Positions 25,413 to 35,233 of a DNA stretch of 64,000 bases are shown one piece after another. The stretch is taken from positions 38,421 to 102,420 of the forward strand of contig CAYSRC010000002.1 of assembly GCA_964433495.1 (NCBI GenBank), read 5' to 3'. The DNA is from CAYSRC01 sp964433495 (lineage in GTDB: Bacteria; Bacillota; Clostridia; Oscillospirales; Ruminococcaceae). The stretch's first letter is position 1. Every line of letters starts with the position of its first letter. The notes beneath the pieces are model-generated. The model was not told the origin of the DNA. It saw nothing but the letters and a program-made list of their open reading frames with translations, and ran no database searches. Made by a program: the position numbers and the translations under genes.

Positions 25413-26146
25413 CCGAGAACATCCTGTTGACCCTCAGCTTTGTCGGCACGGGGTACCACGGCACCCAAATTCAGGCAAACGCGCACACGGTGCAGGCCGA
25501 GCTTCAGCGCGCGCTCAAAAGGCTGCTGGGGTCGCTGCCCGACATCAAGTGCTGCTCGCGGCTCGACGCGGGGGTACACGCGCGGGAGTTCACCGTCAGC
25601 TTTAAGCGGGAGGGCGTCCCCGCCGACGCGTCGGTCGTCGCGGCGCTCAATGCGGCGCTGCCGCCCGACATACGGGTGCTGTCGTCGCGGCGGGTGCCGG
25701 ACGGGTTTCACGCGCGGTATTCGGCGCGCGGCAAGAGCTATCGCTACCTCGTGGCCGACTCGCGCGTGCTCGACCCGTTTTTGTACGGGCGGGCGCTGCG
25801 GTTCGGCGGACACATCGACGAGGCAGAGCTCGAGCGGACGGCGCAGGTGTTTGTCGGCGCCCACGACTTCAGGGCGTTTTGCTCCTCAAAGACCGACGCC
25901 GGGGACACGGTGCGGACGGTCAGCCGGTTTTCGGTGACGCGCGCGGGCGACCTTGTGCGGTTCGACGTCACGGCCGACGGCTTTTTGTACAACATGGTCA
26001 GGGTGATGGTCGGCACGCTGCTCAACGCGGCGCGGGGAAAGGTCGGCGCGGAGGATATCGCGTCGGCGCTCGAAAGCGGGGTGCGCACCAACCTGTTTGC
26101 CACCGCCCCCGCCGAGGGGCTGTACCTTGTAAAGGTTATCTATTGA
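25409..26146 (+). CDS. truA: tRNA pseudouridine(38-40) synthase TruA
   Basis: 245 aa, start ATG overlapping the ecfT stop (ATGA). The catalytic Asp lies in SRLDAGVHA (near residue 53), followed by the conserved KSYRYLV and the late NMVRVMVGTLL segments. It isomerises uridines 38-40 in the anticodon arm of tRNAs. The ecfA-ecfT-truA order is the normal Firmicutes arrangement. Confidence 0.96.
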   Translation: MTENILLTLSFVGTGYHGTQIQANAHTVQAELQRALKRLLGSLPDIKCCSRLDAGVHAREFTVSFKREGVPADASVVAALNAALPPDIRVLSSRRVPDGFHARYSARGKSYRYLVADSRVLDPFLYGRALRFGGHIDEAELERTAQVFVGAHDFRAFCSSKTDAGDTVRTVSRFSVTRAGDLVRFDVTADGFLYNMVRVMVGTLLNAARGKVGAEDIASALESGVRTNLFATAPAEGLYLVKVIY

Positions 26147-26577
26147 CGGCGCTGCCCTAAGCGGGACGCAGGGCTGTCCGACAGGGCGGCGGAGGCGGCC
26201 GCGCATCCCCGGGCGGGAGAGCCGTGCTTTTAAGAGAGATTCACCGCGGCGGGGCGGGCTGTGTTCCCGCAATGCCTGTTTTGCGGGAGGCGCGATGCCT
26301 CTGAAAGACAGGTTCCGTGTGTTGTCCTGCGGCGACAGAATAAAAACGAGCGGCGGGGCGGGCCGTATTCCTACAGCGCCCTGCCTTTTGCCGAGGGACG
26401 CGGCGAAGGGCTGTCTCCTTGAAGGGAGAATCCGCCGCAGCGGGATGCAAAAGCCCGCGTCGGACGCCGCGCCGCCGGCGATCGATTGACAAAAACGGAC
26501 GGATGTGGGCCGCTTTTGCCGCGCATTCGACGGCGAAGCAAAGCGCGGCGGGCGGCTTGTTGCCGGAGAGAAAAAGG
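26147..26577. other. Intergenic region with degenerate GC-rich repeats
   Basis: No credible gene. GCGGCGGGGCGGGC is found at 26246 and again at 26350, each followed by a similar GTRTTCCYRCA stretch, and a third weaker relative (GAGAATCCGCCGCAGCGGG) lies near 26427. Related sequence may be present near 5481. Confidence 0.45.
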
Positions 26578-27750
26578 ATGAACGATGAGATAACCGCCGC
26601 AAGGCGAAGAAAGAGAAGAAAATATCACATCAAGCGCTTCGGGCTGTTTGTCAGCGTGCTGGCGCTCGCGGTGCTCGGGATGTTTGTCGCGAACGCCGTG
26701 ACGCAGACGACCTTCAGGGACATCGCCGACTTCGGCGCGACGCTGTTTGCGGGCGGCGGGGGATATCCCGCCGAGCTCGGGACGTCAAAGCCCGTCAAGG
26801 TGTGTGAGATGTCGATGGCGTACGCCGTTCTCACCGAGGACGAGCTGATCATCCGCTCGGGCAGGGGGGCGCACCTCTTCACCTGCGCCCATTCGCACGT
26901 GTCGGCGGACATCGCGGCGTGCGGCAACAGGCTCGCGCTCTACAACCTCGGCAGCCGCGACGTGACGGTGTTCAACAGGACGCGGGAGATCGCCTCCTTC
27001 ACGACCGACAACCCGATCATCGACGGCGCGGTGGGGGGCGACGGCGCGGTGGCGCTGCTGACCGAGAGCGAGCGCTACTACTGTCAGCTCGAGGTGTACG
27101 CGAACGGGCTGTACGAAAAGCGCATGACCTGGTACGGCTCGGGCGGCTTCCCGCTCATGTGCGAGCTGTCGTCGTCGGGCGGCAAGGCCGCCGTGGGGTG
27201 CGTCACGACCGATTCGGGCGCGATTATAAGCGAGATAAACGTCATTGACATCGGCTCGGGCACCCAGATGACGGGCACGCGGGTCAAGGGTCTGCTTCTC
27301 GGGATGCGCGTCTATTCGGACGGCGGGGTTTTGGCGGTGACCGACGAGGGGGCGTATTCGCTCGCGCCCGACGGCAGCGTCAACAACGCGGTCGATTTCG
27401 GCGGGACGCCGGTGCTCTACATGGCGTTCGAGGACCGCTCGTTCGCGGTCGCGTTCGGCAGCAACAACAAGCCCGCGGCAAACTTTATTCGGTATTTCAC
27501 GGGCGATCTCACCGAGGTGTTCAGGGCCGATTCGTGCGGGCGCATTGCCGACATATACATCGCGGGGGGATACATGTACACCCTCGGCGACGGCGAGATC
27601 GTGCGGTACAACCGAGTGGGCGAAATCGAGAGCCGGTATGCCGCCAACCGAAACGCGTTCAAGCTGTTAAACTACTACGGCATCATTGTGCTGCGCCCCG
27701 ACATGGCGGTGCGCATATCCGACCCCGAGCGGGAGGACCGAAGTGACTGA
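26578..27750 (+). CDS. DUF5711 family membrane-anchored protein
   Basis: 390 aa from the ATG at 26578 (MNDEITAARRRKRRK), with GGAGAG upstream. A very basic N-terminus is followed by one membrane helix at about residues 22-42, so the bulk should be extracytoplasmic. The rest consists of repeating short beta-strands such as AYAVLTEDELIIRSG and ADIYIAGGYMYTLGDGEIVRY, a pattern like a beta-propeller. I recognise it as the DUF5711 type found in Clostridia; function unknown. It precedes the CvpA gene by about 80 bases. Confidence 0.75.
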   Translation: MNDEITAARRRKRRKYHIKRFGLFVSVLALAVLGMFVANAVTQTTFRDIADFGATLFAGGGGYPAELGTSKPVKVCEMSMAYAVLTEDELIIRSGRGAHLFTCAHSHVSADIAACGNRLALYNLGSRDVTVFNRTREIASFTTDNPIIDGAVGGDGAVALLTESERYYCQLEVYANGLYEKRMTWYGSGGFPLMCELSSSGGKAAVGCVTTDSGAIISEINVIDIGSGTQMTGTRVKGLLLGMRVYSDGGVLAVTDEGAYSLAPDGSVNNAVDFGGTPVLYMAFEDRSFAVAFGSNNKPAANFIRYFTGDLTEVFRADSCGRIADIYIAGGYMYTLGDGEIVRYNRVGEIESRYAANRNAFKLLNYYGIIVLRPDMAVRISDPEREDRSD

Positions 27751-27829
27751 GGGCTTAGAGGCTCCGATTGAAAAGTGCGGCGGATATGCCGCGCGTTCAC
27801 ACTGCATACACATAAAGGGGGTATAATCC

Positions 27830-28444
27830 TTGACGTGGATAATCTACGACGCGGCGGTTGTCGCGATATTGGCTGTCGGTTTTTTGATATGCTGGCACAA
27901 GGGGCTTGCAAGCTCGCTCGTGGGTCTTGCCGCCGTCGCGGCGTCGGGCGTCGCAGCCTATGTCCTGAGCGGGATGGCCGCGCCCCTTGTGTACGACGCG
28001 CTCTTTAGGGAAAAGGTCGAGCAGGCCGTCGGCGCCGCCGCGCCGGGGGCGTCGGGCGGCATCGAGTGGCTCGACCGAATCGTTGCCGACACCGCGGCGG
28101 GCGCGGCGCAAAACGGGCTTGCGGCGGCGCATTCGACGGTTGAGGGCGCTGTCCGCGTGATTTTGGGCATAATAATATTCGCGGCCGTGTCAGTGTTGCT
28201 GTCCGTTGCCGCAAAGGCGTTTAAAAAGATAAACGACGTCCCGGTGCTCGGGACGCTCAACCGCCTGTGCGGCGGTGTGCTGGGCCTTGTGATCGGCGTG
28301 TTTGTCGCCATGCTCGGCGCGACCGTCTGCGCGGTCGTCGTCGCGGTGTCGGGCAACAGCTTAAGCTGGCTCAACGTCGACATTGTTGACAAAACCTACC
28401 TCTTTTCGGTATTGTACAGATATAACCTTTTTGTGTTCATCTGA
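27830..28444 (+). CDS. CvpA family membrane protein
   Basis: 204 aa, beginning at a TTG at 27830 behind AAAGGGGGT. Four membrane segments: about residues 3-22, 30-48, 105-125 and 148-175; the C-terminus ends with a short tail. It matches the CvpA/colicin V production family, whose members influence cell envelope functions and septation in some bacteria but lack a settled biochemical role. Confidence 0.75.
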   Translation: MTWIIYDAAVVAILAVGFLICWHKGLASSLVGLAAVAASGVAAYVLSGMAAPLVYDALFREKVEQAVGAAAPGASGGIEWLDRIVADTAAGAAQNGLAAAHSTVEGAVRVILGIIIFAAVSVLLSVAAKAFKKINDVPVLGTLNRLCGGVLGLVIGVFVAMLGATVCAVVVAVSGNSLSWLNVDIVDKTYLFSVLYRYNLFVFI

Positions 28445-28521
28445 CGCCGCGCTCTGTCCCGCTTGAGGGGGGACGGACGGCTTTGCTCCAAAGTGATTTT
28501 ATCCAAAGGCAGGGATACCGT

Positions 28522-30783
28522 ATGCTTTGTACAAGATGCAAAAAACGCCCCGCTGTCGTGTTCATGTCGCGGCTCGAGGGGGACAAGACCATCAACGAGG
28601 GGCTTTGCCTTGTGTGCGCAAAGGAGCTCGGGATAAAGCCTGTCGACGACCTCATGAAAAAATTCGGCATCAGCGACGACGATCTCGAGGCGTTTGCCGA
28701 GGGCATGGCCATGCCGGGCGACGAGGGCGAGGACGGCAGCGACTTTGAGGCGGGGGGGACGCCCTCCTTCCCCAACATCCTGGGCGGTTTTTTCAACTCG
28801 ATTCAGCGTCCCAAGGATGAGAAGGGCGAAAAGCAGCGCCAAAAAAAGGAGCCGGGCAAGGGGGACAAGAAGTTCAAGTTCCTCGACAACTACTGCGACA
28901 ACCTGACCCAAAAGGCACGCGAAGGCAGGCTTGACCGAATCGTCGGCCGCGACAAGGAGATCTACCGCACCCTCCAGATCCTGTCGCGCAGGCAGAAGAA
29001 CAACCCCTGCCTCATCGGCGAGGCGGGCGTCGGCAAGACGGCCATCGCCGAGGGCATCGCGCTGCGCATCGCCGAGGGTAGCGTGCCCGCGCGGATGCTC
29101 GGCAAGGAGGTGTATCTGCTTGACCTTACGGCGCTTGTGGCGGGCACCCAGTTCAGGGGCCAGTTTGAGAGCCGCGTGAAGGGGCTGATAAGCGAGGTCA
29201 AGAGCGCGGGGAACATCATTCTCTTTATCGACGAGGTGCACAACCTCACCGGCGCGGGGGACGCCGACGGCGCGATGAGCGCCGCCAACATCTTAAAGCC
29301 CGCCCTCTCGCGCGGCGAGATACAGGTCATCGGCGCGACGACCTTTTCCGAGTACCGCAAGTACATCGAGAAGGACCAGGCGCTCGAGCGGCGCTTTCAG
29401 CCCGTCAAGATCGAGGAGCCCTCGCTCGAGGACACGGTCGAGATACTGAAGGGCATCAAGGGCTACTACGAGAGCTATCACCATGTGAGGATATCCGACG
29501 AGACGGTCGAGCTCATCGCGGCCCTGTCCGAGCGGTATATCTCCGACCGCTTTTTGCCCGACAAGGCCATCGACCTGCTCGACGAGGCCGCCGCCTGCTG
29601 CGCGCTCGGCAGCGCCGAACTGACCGAATACCTCGAGGCGCAGAAAAAGAGGGACGCGCTGTCGGCCGAGGTCGAGGCCCTTTCGGCGGCCGAGGAGGTC
29701 GACTACGAAAAGGTCGCGTACGACCGCAGCGAGATCATCAAGCTCGAGGCGAGGGCCGACGAGCTGAAACCCGCCGTCGACGCGCTCGAGGTCACGGCGG
29801 ACGATCTCTCGCGGGTCATCGAGCTGTGGACGGGCATCCCCGCGAACAGGATACAGCAGAGCGAGTACAAAAAGGTCAGCGGGCTTGAGGAGGCGCTTAA
29901 GCGCAGGATAATCGGGCAGGACGAGGCGGTGAAGCTCGTCGCGAACGCAATGAAGCGCTCGCGCGTGGGCCTCAGCACCCGCAGGCGGCCCGCGTCGTTC
30001 ATCTTTGTCGGGCCGACGGGTGTCGGCAAGACCGAGCTTGTCAAGGTGCTGGCTGAGGAGCTCTTTGACTCGGTCGACCCGCTTATCCGCATCGACATGT
30101 CCGAGTATATGGAAAAGCACACCGTCGCGCGGCTCATCGGCTCGCCCCCGGGATATGTCGGCTTTGACGAGGCGGGACAGCTGACCGAGAAGGTTCGCCG
30201 CCGCCCCTACAGCGTCGTGCTGTTCGACGAGATCGAAAAGGCGCACCCCGACGTCATGAACGTGCTTTTGCAGATCCTCGACGAGGGCAGGGTGACCGAC
30301 GGCCAGGGCAGGACGGTCAACTTTGAAAACACCGTCATCTGCATGACGAGCAACGCGGGTTCCAACATCGGCGGCTCTCTCGCGGGCTTCGGGGTCAAGA
30401 CCGAGACCGCCTCGGGCGAAAAGTCGATGAAGGCGCTGCGCGATTTCCTGCGGCCCGAGTTTCTCAGCCGCGTGGACGAGGTCGTCGTGTTCAACCCGCT
30501 GTCGCCCGAGGGCTTAAAAAAGATAGCGGCGCTCATGCTCGACGAACTCAAGATGCCGCTGCTCGAGCGGTTTGTGACCTTTAAGTACGACGACGCCGCG
30601 CTCGAGACGCTCGCCGAGCTCTCGGACGGCGGGAAGTACGGCGCGAGGGATCTGCGCAGGGTGATCCGCAAGCAGGTGGAGGACAGGATTGCCTCGATGC
30701 TTGTCGAGCGCGCCGACAACCCGCCGAAGGGCGTGTCGGTGTCGGCGCAAAACGGCGAGATCACCGTTTCGGCGGTGGAGTAG
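28522..30783 (+). CDS. Clp ATPase with N-terminal zinc finger (ClpE-like)
   Basis: 753 aa from the ATG at 28522; an in-frame TTG at 28483 is less likely. The N-terminus has a four-Cys zinc site (CTRC and CLVC), as in ClpE. An acidic linker leads to AAA+ domain 1 (Walker A GEAGVGKT near residue 171) and domain 2 (GPTGVGKT near residue 496), with an intervening coiled segment around residues 370-440. The C-terminal ClpP-docking loop region is present by position, though the exact IGF/LGF tripeptide is not obvious. A cytosolic unfoldase feeding ClpP. No CtsR box was noticed upstream. Confidence 0.87.
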   Translation: MLCTRCKKRPAVVFMSRLEGDKTINEGLCLVCAKELGIKPVDDLMKKFGISDDDLEAFAEGMAMPGDEGEDGSDFEAGGTPSFPNILGGFFNSIQRPKDEKGEKQRQKKEPGKGDKKFKFLDNYCDNLTQKAREGRLDRIVGRDKEIYRTLQILSRRQKNNPCLIGEAGVGKTAIAEGIALRIAEGSVPARMLGKEVYLLDLTALVAGTQFRGQFESRVKGLISEVKSAGNIILFIDEVHNLTGAGDADGAMSAANILKPALSRGEIQVIGATTFSEYRKYIEKDQALERRFQPVKIEEPSLEDTVEILKGIKGYYESYHHVRISDETVELIAALSERYISDRFLPDKAIDLLDEAAACCALGSAELTEYLEAQKKRDALSAEVEALSAAEEVDYEKVAYDRSEIIKLEARADELKPAVDALEVTADDLSRVIELWTGIPANRIQQSEYKKVSGLEEALKRRIIGQDEAVKLVANAMKRSRVGLSTRRRPASFIFVGPTGVGKTELVKVLAEELFDSVDPLIRIDMSEYMEKHTVARLIGSPPGYVGFDEAGQLTEKVRRRPYSVVLFDEIEKAHPDVMNVLLQILDEGRVTDGQGRTVNFENTVICMTSNAGSNIGGSLAGFGVKTETASGEKSMKALRDFLRPEFLSRVDEVVVFNPLSPEGLKKIAALMLDELKMPLLERFVTFKYDDAALETLAELSDGGKYGARDLRRVIRKQVEDRIASMLVERADNPPKGVSVSAQNGEITVSAVE

Positions 30784-30985
30784 CCCCCCGTGCCCTCCGC
30801 TTTTCGGCGTCCTTGGGCGACGCAGACGACAGCCCGCGGGGCGGCTCGGGCCTTGAACGCCCGCTCGCATGGGTCTGCGCCCCAAAGGCGACGGCCCTCG
30901 CTGTCCTCGCGCGGTTCTCTGTCTGTGACGGGCGCGTCCTACGCGCGGGCTCGACGCGCCCGCGGCCCGAGGCAGGACAGCGTTT

Positions 30986-31014
30986 TAAAAACCCCCGTTC
31001 ATCGGGGGTTTTTA
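30986..31014 (+). terminator. Intrinsic terminator after the ClpE-like gene
   Basis: AAAAACCCCCG, loop TTCA, TCGGGGGTTTTT: a stem of about 10 bp followed by a T-run. The A-run on the other side makes it potentially bidirectional. Confidence 0.9.
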
Positions 31015-31125
31015 CTTTCGCCGGACGTGACGCACCCTGTCTCTCCCTCACATGGGAAGATTAGACAGGAATTTGCCTCCGGGTTTTAAAAAACTGTGCG
31101 AAACGGCGTTTTTGCCGCTTTACTA

Positions 31126-31154
31126 TTGTAAAGAGGTAAATCCATCTATATACT
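31126..31154 (+). promoter_or_regulatory. Promoter of serC-serA
   Basis: TTGTAA (31126-31131) and TATACT (31149-31154), 17 bases apart, about 50 bases upstream of serC. Confidence 0.65.
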
Positions 31155-31202
31155 TAATACAGGCGGGCTTTATGCTTAAATTTTTGTCAGGAGGACAACG
31201 GT

Positions 31203-32291
31203 ATGGACAGAGTGTACAACTTTTCGGCGGGGCCGTCGATGCTGCCGCTCGAGGTTCTTGAGCGCGCGGCATCCGAGATGACCTGTTACCCCGGCGCGGG
31301 GTGCAGCGTGATGGAGATGTCGCACCGATCGTCCTCCTTTGAGGAGATTATCTCGGGCGCCGAGGCCGCGCTGCGGCGGCTGATGAACATCGGGGACGAC
31401 TACGCGGTGCTCTTTTTGCAGGGCGGCGCTTCGCTGCAGTTTTCGATGGTGCCGATGAACCTCGCCGCGCGGGGCGAGACGACAAACTACGCCGTGACGG
31501 GGCAGTTTGCCAAAAAAGCGTGGCAGGAGGCAAAGCGCTGGGGCAACGCGGTCGCGGTGACCTCGAGCGAGGGCGATTCTTTTTCTCATATTCCCGACAT
31601 CACGCCCGACATGCTGTCAAAGGACGCGAAATATCTCCACATAACCGGCAACAACACGATATACGGCACCGTGTACAACAGGCTGCCCGACACGGGCGGG
31701 GTGCCGCTCGTGTGCGACCTGTCGTCGACGATCCTCGGCAAGCAGTTCAACGTGAGGGACTTTGCGCTCCTCTACGCCGGGGCGCAAAAGAACATGGGTC
31801 CCGCGGGCCTCACGGTCGTCATCGTGAAAAAAGAGCTGCTCGAGAGGGAGCCGGACGACGTCGTCCCGACCATGCTGCGCTATAAGGTGCACGCCGATGC
31901 GGGCTCGATGTACAACACGCCGCCCTGCTATTCCATCTACATCGCGGGACTTGTGTTCGACTGGGTCGAGAGGATGGGCGGCGTCGCGGAGATGGAGAGG
32001 CGTAACATCGAAAAGGCGTCGCTGCTCTACGACTGCATCGACTCGTCGTCGCTGTTTGTCGGCGCGGCCAAGAAAAAGGATCGCTCGATCATGAACGTCA
32101 CCTTTACCCTCGCGCAGAGCGAGCTCACCCCGCTGTTTTTGGAGATGGCGAAGGGCAGGGGGCTCATCAACCTCAAGGGCCACCGATCGGTCGGCGGGTG
32201 CCGCGCGTCCGTCTACAACGGGATGCCGCGCGAGGGCGTCGAGGAGCTTGTGCGGTGTATGCGCGATTTTGAACGGGGCGAACGCAGATAG
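31203..32291 (+). CDS. serC: 3-phosphoserine/phosphohydroxythreonine aminotransferase SerC
   Basis: 362 aa, ATG at 31203 with AGGAGG. Begins VYNFSAGPSMLP, the family hallmark, and has the PLP-Lys in YAGAQKNMGPAGL near residue 197 and the substrate loop HRSVGGCRASVYN near the C-terminus. It makes O-phosphoserine from 3-phosphohydroxypyruvate in serine synthesis. The dehydrogenase gene follows 16 bases later. Confidence 0.97.
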   Translation: MDRVYNFSAGPSMLPLEVLERAASEMTCYPGAGCSVMEMSHRSSSFEEIISGAEAALRRLMNIGDDYAVLFLQGGASLQFSMVPMNLAARGETTNYAVTGQFAKKAWQEAKRWGNAVAVTSSEGDSFSHIPDITPDMLSKDAKYLHITGNNTIYGTVYNRLPDTGGVPLVCDLSSTILGKQFNVRDFALLYAGAQKNMGPAGLTVVIVKKELLEREPDDVVPTMLRYKVHADAGSMYNTPPCYSIYIAGLVFDWVERMGGVAEMERRNIEKASLLYDCIDSSSLFVGAAKKKDRSIMNVTFTLAQSELTPLFLEMAKGRGLINLKGHRSVGGCRASVYNGMPREGVEELVRCMRDFERGERR

Positions 32292-32307
32292 AGAGGAATT
32301 GTAAGTC

Positions 32308-33477
32308 ATGTATAAGATAAAAAAACTCAACAGTATATCGCAGAGCATCGAGAGCGTCATCCCCGCCGACAGGTTTGCCGGCGAGGGGGCGGATGATTTT
32401 GACGCGGTGCTTGTGCGCTCGGCCGACATGCACGAGCTCGAGCTGCCGGACAGCGTCGTCGCCGTCGCGCGCGCGGGCGCGGGGGTGAACAACATCCCCG
32501 TCACGCGCATGAGCGAGCGGGGCGTCGTCGTGTTCAACACCCCGGGCGCGAACGCGAACGCCGTCAAGGAGCTTACACTGTGCGGTATGCTCCTGTCCTG
32601 CCGCGACCTGCTCGGCGGCGAGCAGTGGGTGCGCGAGCAGGGAGCGCAGGGGACACAGGGCGTCGAGAAGCTCGCGGAAAAGGTCAAGAGCAGGTTCGCG
32701 GGGCGCGAGCTTATGGGCAAGCGGCTCGGCGTGGTGGGCCTCGGCGCAATCGGCGTGCTTGTGGCGAACGCCGCGTGCAACGGCCTCGGGATGGAGGTCG
32801 CGGGCTACGACCCCTACATGTCGGTCGAGGCCGCGTGGAAGCTCACGCGCGGGGTCATGCACGCGTCGGGCATCGAGGAGATCTTCGCAACCTGTGACTT
32901 CATCACCCTGCATCTGCCGCTGACCGACAGCACGCGGGGCATGGTCGACGCGCGGCTGCTGGGGCGCATGAAAAGGGGCGCGGTGCTGCTCAACTTCGCG
33001 CGGGGCGGCCTCGTGGACGAGGACGCGGCGAAGGCGGCGCTGGCGGACGGCACGCTTGCAAAATACGTCACCGACTTTGCGGGCGACGGCATCATAGGCA
33101 CAGAAAACGTGATCGCCTTCCCTCACCTCGGGGCGTCCACCGCCGAGTCGGAGGAGAACTGCGCGGTCATGGCGGCAAAGCAGCTCAAGAGCTACTTAGA
33201 GGACGGCAACATCGAGAACTCGGTCAACTTCCCGGTGTGCGAGCTGCCCCGTTCGGGCGGCTTCAGGGTCGCCGTCATCCACCGCAACGTCACCAACATG
33301 GTCGGGCAGATAACCGCGCTGCTCGCGGCCGAGGGCAACAACATCGAGCACATGATAAACACCAGCAAGGGCGAGTGGGCGTACACCCTGCTTGAGCTGG
33401 CCGACAGGCCCTCGCCCGAGTCCTTGGGAAAAATCAGTGAAATTGACGGCGTCGTCAGGGTGAGAACGCTTTTTTGA
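32308..33477 (+). CDS. serA: D-3-phosphoglycerate dehydrogenase with C-terminal ACT domain
   Basis: 389 aa. NAD-binding Rossmann fold GVVGLGAIGVLVANAA near residue 145, catalytic Arg/Glu/His in the NFARGG and HLGASTAESEEN segments, and a C-terminal ACT domain (about residues 315-389, RVAVIHRNVTNMVGQI) that usually binds serine as feedback inhibitor. Shorter than the E. coli enzyme and typical of the compact Clostridia type. With SerC it gives the first two steps of serine synthesis; no serB is in the window. Confidence 0.93.
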   Translation: MYKIKKLNSISQSIESVIPADRFAGEGADDFDAVLVRSADMHELELPDSVVAVARAGAGVNNIPVTRMSERGVVVFNTPGANANAVKELTLCGMLLSCRDLLGGEQWVREQGAQGTQGVEKLAEKVKSRFAGRELMGKRLGVVGLGAIGVLVANAACNGLGMEVAGYDPYMSVEAAWKLTRGVMHASGIEEIFATCDFITLHLPLTDSTRGMVDARLLGRMKRGAVLLNFARGGLVDEDAAKAALADGTLAKYVTDFAGDGIIGTENVIAFPHLGASTAESEENCAVMAAKQLKSYLEDGNIENSVNFPVCELPRSGGFRVAVIHRNVTNMVGQITALLAAEGNNIEHMINTSKGEWAYTLLELADRPSPESLGKISEIDGVVRVRTLF

Positions 33478-33501
33478 CAGAGCGGCGGCCGTCGGAAGTT
33501 C

Positions 33502-33536
33502 AATCCCGCCGCAGGGTCGACGCCTGCGGCGGGATT
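33502..33536 (+). terminator. Terminator-like hairpin after serA
   Basis: AATCCCGCCGCAGG pairs perfectly with CCTGCGGCGGGATT across a 7-base loop. The T-run begins only after AAAAATG, so termination efficiency is uncertain. Confidence 0.7.
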
Positions 33537-33758
33537 AAAAATGTCTTTTTCTCCCCTCCCGCCTCAAAACGGCTGCGCAGGGCAAAGACGGCGCGGGGGC
33601 GCGGCGGGGCAAAAACCGCGCAAAAGCCATGCGGGGCGGCCCCGATATCACGCGCCCCGCGGCCGAAAAATCGGCCGGTGTAACTATGACACAAAACTTT
33701 TGAACGGACGGTCGATCAACTTCTGTAATATTTGCCACTGTTTGTTGTTTTGACGATG

Positions 33759-33767
33759 TGGTATACT
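33759..33767 (+). promoter_or_regulatory. Extended -10 promoter element for the dipeptidase gene
   Basis: TGGTATACT at 33759-33767, about 75 bases before the start codon. No consensus -35 at 17 bases, which extended -10 promoters do not require. Confidence 0.5.
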
Positions 33768-33841
33768 TTTTAAAGTATTTATCAATATTATGGCTTTCGG
33801 TGTTCAAAAAAGGTCTTTTACTTTGACGGAGGTCTGTACGG

Positions 33842-35215
33842 ATGAACAGCTATCGGAAATATGTCAGAGACAACCTCGACAACATCAAGCGCGACATAAA
33901 GCGGCTTGTCGACATCAAGAGCGTGGGGGACGCCCCCGTCGACGGCGCCCCCTACGGCGAGGGGGTGAGACGGGTGCAGCTCGAGGCGATGCGGATGTGC
34001 CGTGAGATGGGCTTTGAGGTGACCGACTGCGAGGGCAGGGTGGCCTACGCGCACTACGGCGACCCCGACAGGTTTATCGGGATCATCGCGCACATGGATG
34101 TCGTCCCCGCGGGCGACGGCTGGGACAGCGACCCATTCTGCTGCACCGAGCGCGACGGCTATCTTGTGGGCCGGGGTACCCTCGACGACAAGGCGCCCTT
34201 TGTGCTCGCGGCGTGGGCGGCAAAGTACCTCATCGACAACAACGTCAAGCTCGGCTACGGCGTGCGGCTCATCATCGGGCTCGACGAGGAGACGGGCATG
34301 AGCGACGTCGAGTACTATAAGCGGCACTGCAAAGCGCCCGTCTTCACCTTTACGCCCGACAGCAACTTCCCCGTCGGCCACGGCGAAAAGGGCATCTTTG
34401 AGGGCAAGCTGGTGTCGGGGCCCGTGAGCGGCGTCGTCAAGCAGATGCACGGGGGCCTTGCGAGCAACGTCGTACCCGACGCGGCGTCCGCGCTTGTGGA
34501 CGGCGGTGTGCGCGACAGGCTGAAAGAGAGCGAGAACATAACACTGTCCGACGAGGGCGGCGACGTGCGGGTGTCGGCCCGCGGCAGGGCGGCGCACGCG
34601 GGCTTCCCCGAGGGGTCGCTCAACGCCAACTATGTTCTGATAAAATACCTGCGCGACATGGATGTGCTCAGCGGGTCGGAGCGCGCCGCCGCCGACTTTA
34701 TCATTAAGGCGATGTCGTCCTATGACGGCGCGCCCCTCGGCATCGCGTGCGACGACGGGCTGTTCACGCCGCTGACGGTCATCGGCGGTATGCTCGACCT
34801 CGAGGACGGCAGGTTTGTGCTCGATATCAACAGCAGGTATCCGACCGCGATAACGCCCGAAGAGCTGGAGAGCAGGCTCAAAAAGGCGTGCGGGGACGCG
34901 GGCTTTACCCTTCGGGTGGAAGCGAACAGCGGCCCGTTCTACCTCTCGCCCGACCTGCCCGCCGTGCAGATTATGAACAACATCTACAACGAGGTCACGG
35001 GCAAAAACGACAAGCCCTATGTCATGTCGGGCGGCACCTATGCAAGGCACCTTGACAACGCGGTGTCGTACGGGATCGAGTTCCCGGGCGACGTCTTCCC
35101 CGAGTGGGTGGGCGGCGTACATATGAAAAACGAAGCACTGAGTATAGAGAGAGCGGCCGAGTCGTGCGAGATCTTTATCCGCACGCTGATAAAGCTGCAG
35201 GAAGTTTCCTTTTAA
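33842..35215 (+). CDS. M20 family dipeptidase (Sapep/PepV type)
   Basis: 457 aa. Metal-binding residues of the M20 fold are visible: His in IIAHMDVVPAG (near residue 87), bridging Asp in GRGTLDDKAP, catalytic Glu pair in GLDEETGM, Asp in FTPDSNFPV, and a C-terminal His in GGTYARHL. The inserted lid domain and total length fit the Sapep/PepV dipeptidases, cytosolic enzymes that hydrolyse dipeptides. Followed 18 bases later by a cysteine hydrolase gene. Confidence 0.92.
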   Translation: MNSYRKYVRDNLDNIKRDIKRLVDIKSVGDAPVDGAPYGEGVRRVQLEAMRMCREMGFEVTDCEGRVAYAHYGDPDRFIGIIAHMDVVPAGDGWDSDPFCCTERDGYLVGRGTLDDKAPFVLAAWAAKYLIDNNVKLGYGVRLIIGLDEETGMSDVEYYKRHCKAPVFTFTPDSNFPVGHGEKGIFEGKLVSGPVSGVVKQMHGGLASNVVPDAASALVDGGVRDRLKESENITLSDEGGDVRVSARGRAAHAGFPEGSLNANYVLIKYLRDMDVLSGSERAAADFIIKAMSSYDGAPLGIACDDGLFTPLTVIGGMLDLEDGRFVLDINSRYPTAITPEELESRLKKACGDAGFTLRVEANSGPFYLSPDLPAVQIMNNIYNEVTGKNDKPYVMSGGTYARHLDNAVSYGIEFPGDVFPEWVGGVHMKNEALSIERAAESCEIFIRTLIKLQEVSF

Positions 35216-35233
35216 AAGCGGAGGATTGGAATT

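Larger units (their letters stand above)
30784..31202. other. Intergenic region between the ClpE-like gene and serC
   Basis: GC-rich sequence without a supported gene, a strong terminator at 30986-31014 and the serC promoter at 31126. Confidence 0.6.
33478..33841. other. Intergenic region with terminator and promoter
   Basis: Contains the hairpin at 33502-33536 and, at 33759-33767, an extended -10 promoter element (TGGTATACT). The middle is GC-rich and without a supported gene. Confidence 0.55.
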